Source: Albula goreensis (lineage: Eukaryota; Chordata; Actinopteri; Albuliformes; Albulidae). Taken from it: a stretch of 64,000 nt of DNA. This document shows, in pieces, positions 13,612 to 24,361 of the stretch (its first letter is position 1; every line of letters starts with the position of its first letter). Made by a program: the position numbers and the translations under genes. The stretch is from assembly GCA_022829145.1 (NCBI GenBank), contig CM040746.1, forward strand, positions 30,710,212 through 30,774,211, in the 5' to 3' direction. The notes under the pieces are model-generated. The model had not been told where the DNA came from, ran no database searches, and was given only the letters and a program-made list of their open reading frames with translations.

Positions 13612-13652
13612 TGCGAGTGTATGTGTGTGTGCGCGCGTGTGTATATGTCTGT
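13612..13652 (+). repeat. Imperfect (TG/CG)n microsatellite
   Basis: Alternating pyrimidine-purine tract (TGTGTGTGTGCGCGCGTG core) just left of the Tc1 relic. Confidence 0.7.
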
Positions 13653-13689
13653 GCACATGGATATGGGCATTAAGATAAATAAATGTTTA

Positions 13690-14655
13690 GTGCACTCCAG
13701 AATTATTGGCATCCTTGATGAAGATGGACAAAAAAGACTGTAAAAGTAAAATACACAGATAATGAATTATATTTATGCCACATTATGTGCAACATCAAAA
13801 TGAAAGCACAATTTGGAAGAGTTTTCAAAATAAAGTGCTTATTGCATGCAGCAAATAAACTGGAGTGCTCCAAGTTTGTTAAATGCCATATGGGATTGGA
13901 TCCAGATTGGGTCAGGTGGTAGGATGAGACCAAAACTGAACTTTGGTTGTGCACACCATTGGGATTCTTGGTATCAGAGAAGAGCTGCATTTAAAGAAAA
14001 AACCTCATACCTACCATGAAATGTGGTGGTGAACCATACTTGTAATGGAGCTATTTTGCTATCGCTAGTCCTGAAGCTCTTGTCAAGATGGATGGCAACA
14101 TGAATACCCATGAAAACCTGGTTGCCTCTGCCAAGAGGCTGAAACTTGTATGCAAGTGGACCTTCCAGAAGAGGCCAAACACATGTGAAAATAAAAAAGA
14201 AATGGTTGCTTGAAAACAAAGTCAATGTTTTTCAATTGGAGCCTCTGCATTTAAACCTGATAGATGAAAACAGTAGTCTGAAGAGGGCAGTCCTGAAGTA
14301 TCCACCTCAGGTCATCAAAGACCTTGAAATACTCTGAATGGAGGAATGATCCAAGAGTCTTCCCATTTCAATCTCCAAACTTTCTAAACATTACAGGAAA
14401 AGGCACAGTGCCATAATCCTTGCCAGGGGAGCCTGAGTCCCAATAACAGGGTACCAATACTTTAAAAACCAATGTTTGAGAAAAATAGTTTTGTGTGTTT
14501 AAAAAACATATTTTTTCTGAACAGTTGTAATACAATAAAATCATGTATTTTTCATATGCTTAAGCATAACAAATATCTCGTTTCCTATGTGGTTAATTTT
14601 ATATTCCTTGTTTGTTAATTTCCAATAAGGGTGCTAATAATTCTAAGGTTTGCAG
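13690..14655 (+). mobile_element. Tc1-like DNA transposon, inactivated
   Basis: About 966 bp bounded by TA dinucleotides and by imperfect terminal inverted repeats: left 13690-13722 (AGAATTATTGGCATCCTTGATG), right 14620-14655, whose complement has AGAATTATTAGCACCCTTATTG. Inside, plus-strand fragments in several frames resemble Tc1/mariner transposase (a KCGGEP... segment, then VKMDGNMN, SAKRL, and KWTFQK before the catalytic region). Frameshifts and stops interrupt them and the N-terminal DNA-binding part is largely missing, so no functional protein is made. Confidence 0.8.
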
Positions 14656-16222
14656 TATGTTAATGACTTCAATCTTTTAGGGAAATATTTTAAGGAAGAA
14701 GAGTCCACAAATACACAACTCATGAAAAAAATAGGAACTATTTGGATTTTTTATTGACTGAAACCTGTGGGTGAGACAGGAAGGATATCATAGCAGGGCA
14801 GAAGTCAAGGCGCAAGAATATCATTTGCTGACTCACTCAACTCTTAAAAATTGCCTTTTGATACACTGACCCGACAAAAGACAAGTTTCCCGTTACTTGG
14901 AGCCAGCCTGGTTTTAGGCCAAATATGGAATCCTGAGAGTTAAGGGACATTCCCCATTCTCCACAGCAGGTCTAAGGGCATCTGCATCAGAGGAACATGG
15001 TTGCCCATGAGGGTCAAGACAGATCCGGGAGCACTGGACAGACATTCATTCTTCCAGGCTTCTGAAGTGTTTTTAAACTCACACACACTGTACAAAGCAG
15101 TGAGAGGGCATGAGAAACTGGTCATCATGGCTGGTTTATTTCCCTAAAGAGAAAAACAGAGAGCCAAATGCCTACTGTGTCCCAATGACAATATCCCAGC
15201 AAACAATACAGCTTGTAGACAGTCCATATTGTAAATTAATACATGTACTGATTTCTAGGCATTAACCCCATGACATTCATTCAGAATAGTTTGTATGTTT
15301 AGAAAACAGGCACTCATGCCAGCTACAATGACAGCAGGTGTCTGTATCACATTTTGATAAGCACAGTGATGCTAATCCCTCAATGCTGAAAATAAAACAA
15401 TGGTTCTTTGTATCACTGAAAAAGCTAAGGCAAGTTGTCCCATAAGGCCTGCATCAGTGTAGTATTTATTGCAAAATATAATTGGCAATGTAATATATCA
15501 GAACTCAAAAATATTCAAATTGGTGTTCCTCTTGTTGTTTATACATGCTGATTCAATAAGAAAATGTGAAATTATTTAGCAGGCACCAAAATCAAATCTG
15601 CCTTTGAGTATATCTCCATGATATCCACAGGATGTTTTACTATCTGCCACTAAAAATAGATTAATGATATGCTTATGTAAAGATATGACGTGACTAAGAC
15701 TTACTTTGCCTAAATGTTTTCTTTGTCATGTAGCCAATAAATTGCACTTGGGAGAACTACACTGTGTGTGGGACACAATGTAAGACACATTTCTAGGCTA
15801 ATGGTATATCCTGTTCAATCCTGGAATATTGATTATTTGGTCTGGTTCTTATTCTCCTGTTAATTCAACTCAACTCTTAACCCTTGTGAACTGAATGAAG
15901 AAATAAACCAAAACCCAACACAACCCATTCTTCTTCTGGGATGAAACAGGATTGCCCATTCTGGATAATAAAGTAGCAGCTCACATTCCAGAACATATGT
16001 GTATTGTCCGCTTGAAAAAGATTGTCTGTTAGATCAATGTAAACCTGTCTCGCTGGACAGTCATCCTCTGAGCTCAGCTGTTTGTCCAGGTCCAGACTCC
16101 TCTGTCCACTGCACCACGGCACACATGAATATGTCTGGCCCAGTGACAGGTACAGGTGGCTCACTAATTTTCCTCTCAAGCTGGTCCTCTCATAGCAGCC
16201 TGTTTTCTTCCTTGAGGTGACA
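14656..16222 (-). other. Intergenic DNA and rasl11a 3' UTR
   Basis: No coding exon recognised. The right part is the presumed rasl11a 3' UTR; a minus-strand AATAAA lies at 15465-15470, about 750 bases after the stop codon. Confidence 0.5.
15465..15470 (-). terminator. rasl11a: Candidate rasl11a polyadenylation signal
   Basis: AATAAA on the minus strand, the nearest clear signal downstream of the rasl11a stop. Supported by position only. Confidence 0.35.
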
Positions 16223-16693
16223 TCACAGGGTAGTGGAGGACTTGACCTTAGAGGAGAGGACCTGCCTGAACCGCCTCTTCAGCTCCTGCATGTTTGGTGA
16301 CTTGGGCCTTGCTAGGTGGAGCCCGCCCCGCCTCTTCTCCCCGTTGCCTCCGCCCAGTGCTCGGCTCACCTCCTGGCACAGGTGCAGGAATGCCGCGTGC
16401 ACGCCCTCGTGGTTCTCTCGGGCAGAGGCCTCAAAGTAGGTCCCACCCAGCTCGGCGGCCAGTGCCTCCCCCTCATCGGCTGGCACTTGGCGTGCCCGCA
16501 GGAGGTCACTCTTGTTGCCTACCAGGATGATGGGAATGTTGCCACTGGGGTGGATGCGGCGTACATGCTGGTACAGTGGCTGAATTGTGCGGTAGCTGTT
16601 GTGGTCTGTGATGGAGAACACCAGCACATAGCCGTCGGCCCAGTAGATAGAGCGATTAATCTGCTCCTGGCAGTACAGGCCCTCTGCATCATC
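16223..16693 (-). CDS. rasl11a: rasl11a exon 4 (terminal)
   Basis: 471 bases from acceptor GTGGCAG to the stop at 16223. Encodes DDAEGLYCQEQINRSIYWAD, VFSITD, the NKSD guanine-specificity motif, and the basic tail ending SSTTL. Confidence 0.93.
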   Translation of the reverse strand, partial: DDAEGLYCQEQINRSIYWADGYVLVFSITDHNSYRTIQPLYQHVRRIHPSGNIPIILVGNKSDLLRARQVPADEGEALAAELGGTYFEASARENHEGVHAAFLHLCQEVSRALGGGNGEKRRGGLHLARPKSPNMQELKRRFRQVLSSKVKSSTTL

Positions 16694-17492
16694 CTGCCAC
16701 GGTGAGACAAAGAGTTGGCTTACAAAGCATGTCCGTTTATAAATGCAATAATTTGCAACAATTCATTTCATACTGAACTAATAATTAAGTAATTAATAAT
16801 AAACAGGCCAGACAAAAGTTAAATTATCTCTCTGGTTCCATCTGAGGTTTTAAATCAAGAACTCCAGCATAACTCAAATCCCACATGCCAGCAGGAGGCT
16901 ATTTCCGTTGTGACACAGCCATTGCTGTTCTTTTTTTAACCCCTGTAGAGATTGGAGGAGCAGCACACCCTCTTTATCTCCAGTGGTTACGTGCTGAATT
17001 CACTGGCCAAGCCTTTGAAGAAACCACTGCTGCTGGCATGAGGAATGGGCAATTCCCAAATGACATGGAAACTTAAGGATGAAATTAAAACAGATAAAAA
17101 TCATGGTTGTAACACTTTTGATTAAAGTGAGCAGGGTGTAGGCCTGTTCTTGCCTGCGTACATCCTGAACTAATTTACCTGTAGAGCAACACACGGAGTG
17201 TCCTGAACCTGCAGGGATACCTGTTCCCCATCTAGATTAATCTTCCTTGAATACAGAGCCCCTGATGAAAAGAAAAAAAAACATTAAAATTAGATGGTCA
17301 CATGTTAAAATTAAACAAAGTAAATTCATTTGATTGTTAGTACGAATAAAAGCTAAACCCACCTGTATTTGCTTCATAGTCACCAATGAATCTCTTGGTT
17401 AGAAATCTCACAATCAAAGCTGAAAATGTTGAAAAAGAAATTTTCCTTTAATATCCACCAAAATACAAAAAAAAAATATATCAAACATCAGC

Positions 17493-17548
<56 letters not shown>

Positions 17549-18284
17549 ATTTGGTCAATATACGTGCACAGAAAAATCCCGAGAGATTTTTGCCTGACGA
17601 GATAACCTTTTGGGCCGATTTTTTTATTGCCCCCTAGCGGTCATGAGGACTTTTCCCAGTTTTGTTGAAATATAGCCCTTTCTGACTCTGTACATCCAGA
17701 CTATCAATAACCTTAACAATATGTTACTAATAATTGCGTTATCTACCACCTGTATTGTGGCAAAATCACTTTTATTACAATGCATCGATACTTCACTATA
17801 GAAGCTGAAGATGAAACTAACGATAAGGCTGTCAGCATGTGCTAGTCAAAGTTATACTATGTATTACTTTGGAATAGGATCTGCTGTTTTTTATACTTCA
17901 TGAAGCTGAAATAAAACCATATTAAACAGTAACAGCCTTTCTAACATGTCTTAATAATGTCTCGCTTAATAACACTGACTTCCCAGTCAAATTTTTAGAA
18001 ACTGGTTCTAATTAGGATAGAGATTACCAAGTAGTAGTTGTAGAGTCATTTTTAGACTGAATATTTGCAAGTTGTTATCGATCTGACAACTAAGTCAATA
18101 AATACACAATTCTATGGACATCAAGAAAGCTTACCTGTTTTCCCGACGTTACTAGCACCCAAAACAACAATTTTAACGTTTTGTTGGGCACGCAGTCCAG
18201 AACAGGGTACTCCGGTATCGGAACTAGCAGAAAGTTACTTGAGCTGCTGCTCATTGTTCTTGGAGAGTCAACGAGAAGACGCAT
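16223..18284 (-). CDS. rasl11a: Ras-like protein family member 11A (exon 1 frameshifted in this sequence)
   Basis: Small GTPase of the RASL11 branch of the Ras family. Four exons: 18135-18284, 17363-17419, 17179-17261, 16223-16693. With one missing base counted in exon 1 the product would be about 253 residues (human RASL11A is 242). The N-terminus NFLLVPIPE matches the human RASL11A start FLLAPIPE, not RASL11B. Visible GTPase motifs: G1 GASNVGKT, then VRFLTKRFIGDYE, a degenerate G3 (DTPCV instead of DxAGQ), G4 NKSD, G5 ASARE. The C-terminal part has ARPKSPNMQ and LKRRFRQ and ends SSTTL, so there is no CAAX prenylation box, as in the family. It lies head to head with usp12 about 2.3 kb away, the same neighbour pair as on human 13q12. 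Known family role: human RASL11A has been linked to rRNA transcription; nothing here tests that. Confidence 0.9.
17179..17261 (-). CDS. rasl11a: rasl11a exon 3
   Basis: 83 bases; acceptor CATCAG, donor CTACAG|GTAAAT. Encodes ALYSRKINLDGEQVSLQVQ then DTPCVALQ, which covers the degenerate G3 motif. Confidence 0.92.
17363..17419 (-). CDS. rasl11a: rasl11a exon 2
   Basis: 57 bases; acceptor TTTTCAG, donor ACA G|GTGGGT. Encodes ALIVRFLTKRFIGDYEANT, the switch I region. Confidence 0.92.
17493..17547. repeat. (AAT)18 microsatellite
   Basis: About 18 uninterrupted AAT units in rasl11a intron 1, less than 75 bases upstream of exon 2 on the transcribed strand. Confidence 0.95.
18135..18284 (-). CDS. 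rasl11a: rasl11a exon 1, with apparent one-base deletion
   Basis: Starts at ATG 18284 (MRLLVDSPRTMSSSS; a second ATG lies ten codons in). The frame runs through LVPIPEYP...CVPNK, after which the P-loop GASNVGKT is found only in the next frame. The switch is at a four-base A run of the coding strand (plus-strand T at 18179-18182); one more A would restore the reading frame and the phase-1 donor ACA G|GTAAGC. The frame containing the P-loop has a stop and no ATG upstream, so there is no alternative start for it within this exon. Confidence 0.85.
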
Positions 18285-20562
18285 TTAGAACGTTATATTC
18301 CTGATCTGTAGTGTGCGGGGATGCGGCTCGCAAATTTCACTCCAGTCTCGCTGCATAAATTTTAGAATATTCCGGCGGGTTTCTCTGTTTCGCTCATATT
18401 AATCCCAGCACAATGTCCACGTAAAAAGTATTTACCTAGAAGCAAAATGTTAGCTGCAAATATGTTAACCATTAAAAAAGCCAGAGGATATGATAAAATC
18501 TACTATAGCACATGCTCGTTTACGATTCGCAAAAATCCTGACTGCGAAATGTCCATAATGCAAAAGTCTAACCAAATTCGTCCACCAAATTTACAACAGT
18601 AACCGCCTTACTGCGTGGAAAGAGGGCAAGGCGACAGACGCACTGAGGAATGGTGCTAGGGGCGTGCGTAAACCAGCGTGGGTGAGATTGCTGATAAGTG
18701 GGCTACTCAATCCTACTGCTAATTACCACAACTGCAGACTTGTGGCGATTTGTACAGCTTTTAGTTTACTATTTACATTGAGAACATTAGGCTATAAGAC
18801 ATTTTATTTTTTATTGGCGGGATACTGTTTGAAAACAGTGTGAAAAAACAGTGTGAAAACAATATTTGAAGAAAAAGTAGTTGCTCGCCCTTGGTCCGAA
18901 GGTGATGATGATGATGATGATGATGATAACAATAATACTCTTATGTGGCCTTTTATTATGCTGTGATTTAGTTCTTAGAGTAAAAACGATTTTGTGACAA
19001 ACATTTTAAACCATCATTTTAAAAGGACACATGCACATAAAGAATGCAAATACACAGAACACTGAATAAAGGCAGTTTGCTAACACATCTTTATCTTAAA
19101 ATAACTGACGAAGCCCATGTGGCTGCGAAAATGATAGCTTGCAAATGCCCTGCCTAGTGATTTTCAAGTTACAAACAGCAGAGGGTTATTTTTCAAGATG
19201 TTGCCCTTTACAGTTAATGTGTAAATTGTATTTAAATAACAAACCATTCTTGTCTGATGAAATTGGCTGTGCGCCTCTGGAGACTACCAGTTTTTTTTGT
19301 AACCATATTGGGCATGGCTGAACATTACCTGTGACCAATACCCTAGAGCAACCGGCAGGTGCCTCCATGCCTACCTACAGTCCAGGGCTAAAGACAAGAC
19401 CACACCTAATGTAAAATAAAGGAGCGTGTGCTGTGTATGGGCGTAAGGGGCAATATAGCAGAGCTGATTATGACATGTATCCTTAAGTGATCAGCTATCC
19501 ACGAGTTTTAAAGAATCAATATCGGAGCCTCACTGCAGAAGTCTAAACTAATCTCACCTTATCATCTAGTGCTACTGCGTGATCCAACTGAAAGCTATTT
19601 TTCCACTGGATGTATGCAGCTTAGTGAACAATACTAAGTATCCTGTAAGGTGATGCATTTATTGAACCAAAAATTACACAGGGTATTTCCTGGCATGGGC
19701 ACAATAATTCCCATATCACCACATGCCGAAAAATTTGGTGGCACTTCTTCTGAAAACGATCAATCTTTAATTACAATGTTCCATTTGTAATTGAATATTT
19801 TTCCCCAAGTCCCACATCCTAAACCACTACTAAAAGTATGCTGGCTAAAGGACTGAATGAACTGTGTCGTTGTCGAATTAGTAGCACCCAAGGGCATTCC
19901 CATGGAAGACCAACAAGTGTGAAATAATTGGAAGCAATCACAGGATTCTGTCAATGGGGATATGCAACACAGAATAACAAAACAGGATCGATGAAAATAA
20001 AGAAAGAAACAGGAGGAAATCAATACGAATTTGACACTAAGAGTCTAGCTAATGAGCAAACTTGCAATAGTAACGAAACCTCAGCTAGTTTAAACAATAT
20101 ATTCATGTGGTCGTTAGGTTCAGCATGAGTATATACACATTTTCAAAACACAGCCGTGTATAAGATGGGTTAGGCAATATGCATTCGAGGCACACGCCTT
20201 TAAAGCAAATATAAACAATGCCGGTTGATATGTTCAGTAAGAGGCTAACCAAGGTCCTGCAACACAGCCATTTCAAATTACACACGTCACGCTTTGCTCC
20301 TCCAATTCATCCTCTTCTCAAGCTGCACGATACTTTACGTCGGGGTTTTTTTTTTGTTGCCTGCGTTTCCGTTTCTTTCTGTAGCCTCGTTTTGACGAAA
20401 AAATGGCCGCTCTCAGGGGAAGGGCCTATTAAAAATACCGCAGGTTGCGTCGGACGCCTACCTCAGCGACACTCCCTCATTTTATTTAGGGTTGGACGGG
20501 CAAAAGGTTTCCCCGGAACTCTAGCCGCGGCGGCTGTCAGTGCTTTAAGTTGGGGTTCGGTC
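18285..20562. other. Divergent promoter interval between rasl11a and usp12
   Basis: No coding exon recognised. The left part is the presumed rasl11a 5' UTR and promoter; the last few hundred bases (about 20280-20560) are richer in CpG and lead into the usp12 start. A (GAT)n run lies at 18903-18927. Confidence 0.55.
18903..18927. repeat. (GAT)8 microsatellite
   Basis: Eight TGA/GAT units in the interval between the divergent genes. Confidence 0.9.
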
Positions 20563-20574
20563 CAATATGGCGGC
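20563..20574 (+). promoter_or_regulatory. usp12: YY1 site at the usp12 start
   Basis: CAATATGGCGGC fits the strong YY1 consensus CAAnATGGCGGC exactly. It lies 7-18 bases before the usp12 ATG, the position and orientation typical of TATA-less housekeeping promoters, where it tends to mark the transcript 5' end. Confidence 0.65.
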
Positions 20575-20593
20575 AGACGGATGGAAATACTGA
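20567..20593 (+). promoter_or_regulatory. Overlapping upstream ORF of usp12 (8 codons)
   Basis: ATG inside the YY1 motif opens MAADGWKY and stops at TGA 20591-20593. It has A at -3 and G at +4, a better start context than the usp12 ATG at 20581 (C at -3). Its stop overlaps the ATG of usp12 codon 5 (TGATG). Whether it is in the mRNA depends on the transcription start, which is not known. Confidence 0.5.
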
Positions 20594-20628
20594 TGACAGT
20601 CCGAAAGATCGCCTCGATTTGTACGATG
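20581..20628 (+). CDS. usp12: usp12 exon 1
   Basis: Encodes [16 protein letters not shown]; donor ATG|GTAAGA. The reading frame is also open for over 100 codons upstream through CpG-rich DNA, but the conserved protein begins at this ATG. Confidence 0.93.
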
Positions 20629-23600
20629 GTAAGACATGTTTTCCCTACTGTAACGCTACTTTCCACCGCAGTAAAGTGGTGCTGTCCTCTGAGTTGCGGC
20701 CACTAGCTGGGTGTCCATGCCAGCCCCCAGCTTGCGTTCAGATTGACTGCGGGACATGTTTTCCAGGAAGTTAGCGAGCTAGCTAACGTCTTAGCTATGT
20801 TTATGGCCAACTATCTGTAAAAATAATATTTAAGAGGGATCGCACTTACGCTTCAATATTGATTGCAAGGGCTTCAGTTGAGTTGTGACTTGCTAAGATA
20901 GCGTGTGTTAGCAATGATTAGTGTGTGGGTGGGCGAGGCAGGGACGGATCAGGTTAGCTGAATTGCTAGCCAGCCACCTTGCAAATGTTAGGTAGTTACT
21001 GAGTAAATTTTGTGCAAAGCAAGCCGGCTAATGGTGGTGTCAAGCGTGATTTTTTTTCTCAGTGTGCATACTTCAAAGTTGGGTAGCTATTCAGACGTCT
21101 CATAGCTGGATACCAGTTTACTAGCTTAGCTAGCTAGCAAGCTAACTGCGTGTGTTTGCTGGCTAGCTAAAAGAAAAGCATGAGCAGGGTTGCCTTTAAT
21201 TAGCTTGCTAACCAGCTAGCTATAGCAGCGATAAACATTGCCTTTGGAGGCAAGATAATGTGACAATCACTGCCATTAGGTACTGAAATGTATACTTAAA
21301 CATGTCGTTAGTCAGGAAGCTTGATATCGGTAGCCTGTTATGTAGCTACATTTGTTGGCTTTGAATAGCTGTGATACCAAACTAGATTCGATTGTCAGAT
21401 ACTGATTTATCCAGTGTCAGAGCCCAATAGAAGGGAGACGGTTAGTGGGTATCCTAGCCACTGTTACCATCTGTATCTCGATCGAACGTTTCAGAACACA
21501 AAACGTGCAAGGCATTGCTAGCTATATTCTGCATTGGTCAGTAAAAAGAGTTTGCATTAAAAAAATCTTCAGATTGAATTACACATAGCAAAATGAAGCC
21601 ACTTGTGCAAGACATCGTCGTAGGACATTGAACAAGTACTATTCCCAAACAGTGCCACTAATTGTTTACTTCAATTTTTCTTGTTGCTTGGCCACGTGTT
21701 TTCATTTTATCAGTGAAGATGACTTTAAAGCAACAACTGTCCTATCACAATGTAAAATGTCGCAATATTTTAAGGGAATATATCCCTCCAGTAAATAGGG
21801 TAAAAACAACGGTACACCCCGCAATCGACACGAATATGCTTTGCTTACAATGTAATGTTACGCAGTGTGAGCAAATGGGGCAGCTAGCACTTCAGTGTAA
21901 CTCCTATCAATGGCCTTTTTATACTTTCTATTCAGCCGTAAACTAGGAACAACCATTGCACAAATAGCTTAAAATATGAAAAACGATGTAAGTGTTACAA
22001 AAGTACGTATTTTATGTATCTAGCTTGACACAAATGTATATGAAAAACATTAGTATTATTTTTATATGTCTGCATCTATACAAAAATGCTACTCGCGTGT
22101 CAGTTAACAGGCGTGTCGGTTGTTACATTGTATTGACATAAATAGTGGTTATGAAGCAAATCCTTCTCGGAAGTTTTGATCCCATCATAAATAGATGAAT
22201 TTTGCAACTTGAGCACACAAATGTATTTCCCAAACACGGATCGTAGCAATATTGCAATATAAATTCTTTAGAATAAAGTGCTAGGTGCTGTGAACTTATG
22301 AATTGCGACCACTATATTTGGCATGTTAATGGCACTGTATTTGGTATGTTTAGCCAACCTGAAACTCAGTGGCAGGCCTGTAGAAACTTGTAGGTGTGCA
22401 ATGGCACGCACACAAATCACAAAGCTTAACTTTGATTGCTTGTATCTGGTCCAACATCTTTCTTCTGGAAGCAAGTTTGTTGGATGAGTTTATTTTAAAT
22501 TCCTGAAAGTGATACTGTTGCTACCCATGGTGTATTGCTTGCTTATTAATGGTAAGTAAGCAGTGTTTACTAAGGGTTGTGGATAGCTCATTAGTGTGAT
22601 GTAGTCAACTATCACCTGTTTGTTGTTTTTCTTGGGAAATTTCACATGATGTCATCAAAATTCCCTCATCCTAAACACACCAGTCAAACAGACACCATCT
22701 TTTGCATTGTGTTCCAACTCTACTGCATTCTTCACATTTAAACCAAATGGACATTATTTTCCCAATAGTTTCACCTGAAATTCTCTTTCACAAAGACTCA
22801 TTCCAGTTAGCTCAATGTTACATAATTACCTTTATCCCTCTACACAGAATGAAGCTTCACATGATATGACATGTACACCTCATGAGTGAACACTTCTGGA
22901 GTGAGCAGAGGGTAGGGTGGAGCAGAACAGTTTTATCAAGACTGGGACAGCTGTCAGCTAAATGTACACAGTGTGCACAAGATGGGTTAGCCTACCACAT
23001 TGTTCTTAATAGCTGTGGGTATTGATTGAAGATGGTGCATGCTAAATCTGTCATTTTGTGTGTGTGAATAAGATAAATATGGGCATTTTCTGAATGTACA
23101 TTTATGAATGTATGGTTATTATTTCTCATAGCAATTTAACAAATATTTAGTCTAAGTTTTTTGCACTGTTCTTGATTTACTGTAGTAATTAACTTCTTGA
23201 GTTGCACCTGCCCAGGTTTGTTTGCTTGACATTAGGTATTGAATTTTCTGTGTGAAGAAAACATGGGTGAATCATGTAATGAAGAAGGATAGTGCACACA
23301 GCTACCTCTTTTAGTAGTTGTTCAATAGTCGTACATAATCATGTTTTAGGTAGTATTGGAGGTAACTAACATGAATGTCATTGGGTAGTATCAAAAATTA
23401 CTGACAGGGTTCACTTGTGGATTGGGAATGAGTGGTATGTAGCCATATTCTAGGTAGCCATTAATATTAAGTACACTAGTTTTTGTCTTTCATCTAGCAT
23501 TACTATTTAACTGGAAAGATAGTCATTTACAGAGTCTGTTTCTTACAGAGGTCATGTTTACATAGATATTGCTGAAGATAGGAGTAGGAATCAGACTGGG

Positions 23601-24328
23601 AAGGTAGAATAGTGGAATTGACAGAACGTAAGTAATGTCAAACTTGTTGGAAAAAGCTTGTTTATCTTATATTACCTACTTTCAAAGGATTAATTAAGTG
23701 GTAGTATGGGCAGGGTGCCACCTGCCCGTAATTTACAAATATGCCATTTCTGTGTTTCTACCAAGCAGGTTTGGGTCAGTTACATGTCATTTATGTCAAA
23801 TCAGGAAATTAAGTGAAATTCAGTTCACAACTTGGAAAATGTCCAGTATGTTCTATGTGGATATTTCAGTTCCATTTACTGAACTGACAGAATTGACATG
23901 GAGTTGACCCCAGTCCTACTACTCTGCTAACTCATTGCCAAGTTTGTTAATCCAGTGTTCTGAATTTCTAAGTAGCTACCTAACATTATGGAAAGGTTTA
24001 AAGGGTGTAACTTATTTAGACTTATTGAGTAAGATTATATTGTTTTGAATATTGATTTGAGAAAAGCACAACACAGATTGTGCCAAAACACACTGAAAAG
24101 TGGTCTACAGTAGACACATTAAGCCATCTTTGTAGATTGCCTTTGTACAGCAGTGACACAGCAACGAATTACTCTGTTAACAAGGAAAGAACATTTTCAA
24201 TGCCCTGTTTATTCAACCTGCCAGCCACTTCCATGCTAATATGTGGCATTGTCTGGAGTAGGAATAAGGATTTAAGTGTTTTTTTTTTTTTTTTTTTTTT
24301 AAATAGAAGTGTCTGCAACATTGAGCTG

Positions 24329-24361
<33 letters not shown>

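Larger units (their letters stand above)
4962..13689. other. Gene-free interval upstream of gucy2f
   Basis: No supported exon on either strand; all open frames are short, low in similarity to anything recognised, and have no splice context. The first kilobase or so is the likely gucy2f promoter and 5' UTR region. Contents seen: a GA-rich microsatellite near 7555-7601, a G-rich stretch near 8663-8694, and otherwise AT-rich DNA. Confidence 0.6.

Noticed and set aside
13443..13743. Overlapping 76- and 97-codon frames
   Set aside because: Low-complexity Pro/Val/Cys runs made by C-rich and TG-repeat DNA.
20218..20580. Open frame continuous with usp12 upstream of its ATG
   Set aside because: CpG-rich DNA with few stops; the encoded sequence resembles nothing in the USP12 family, which starts at MEILMTV.
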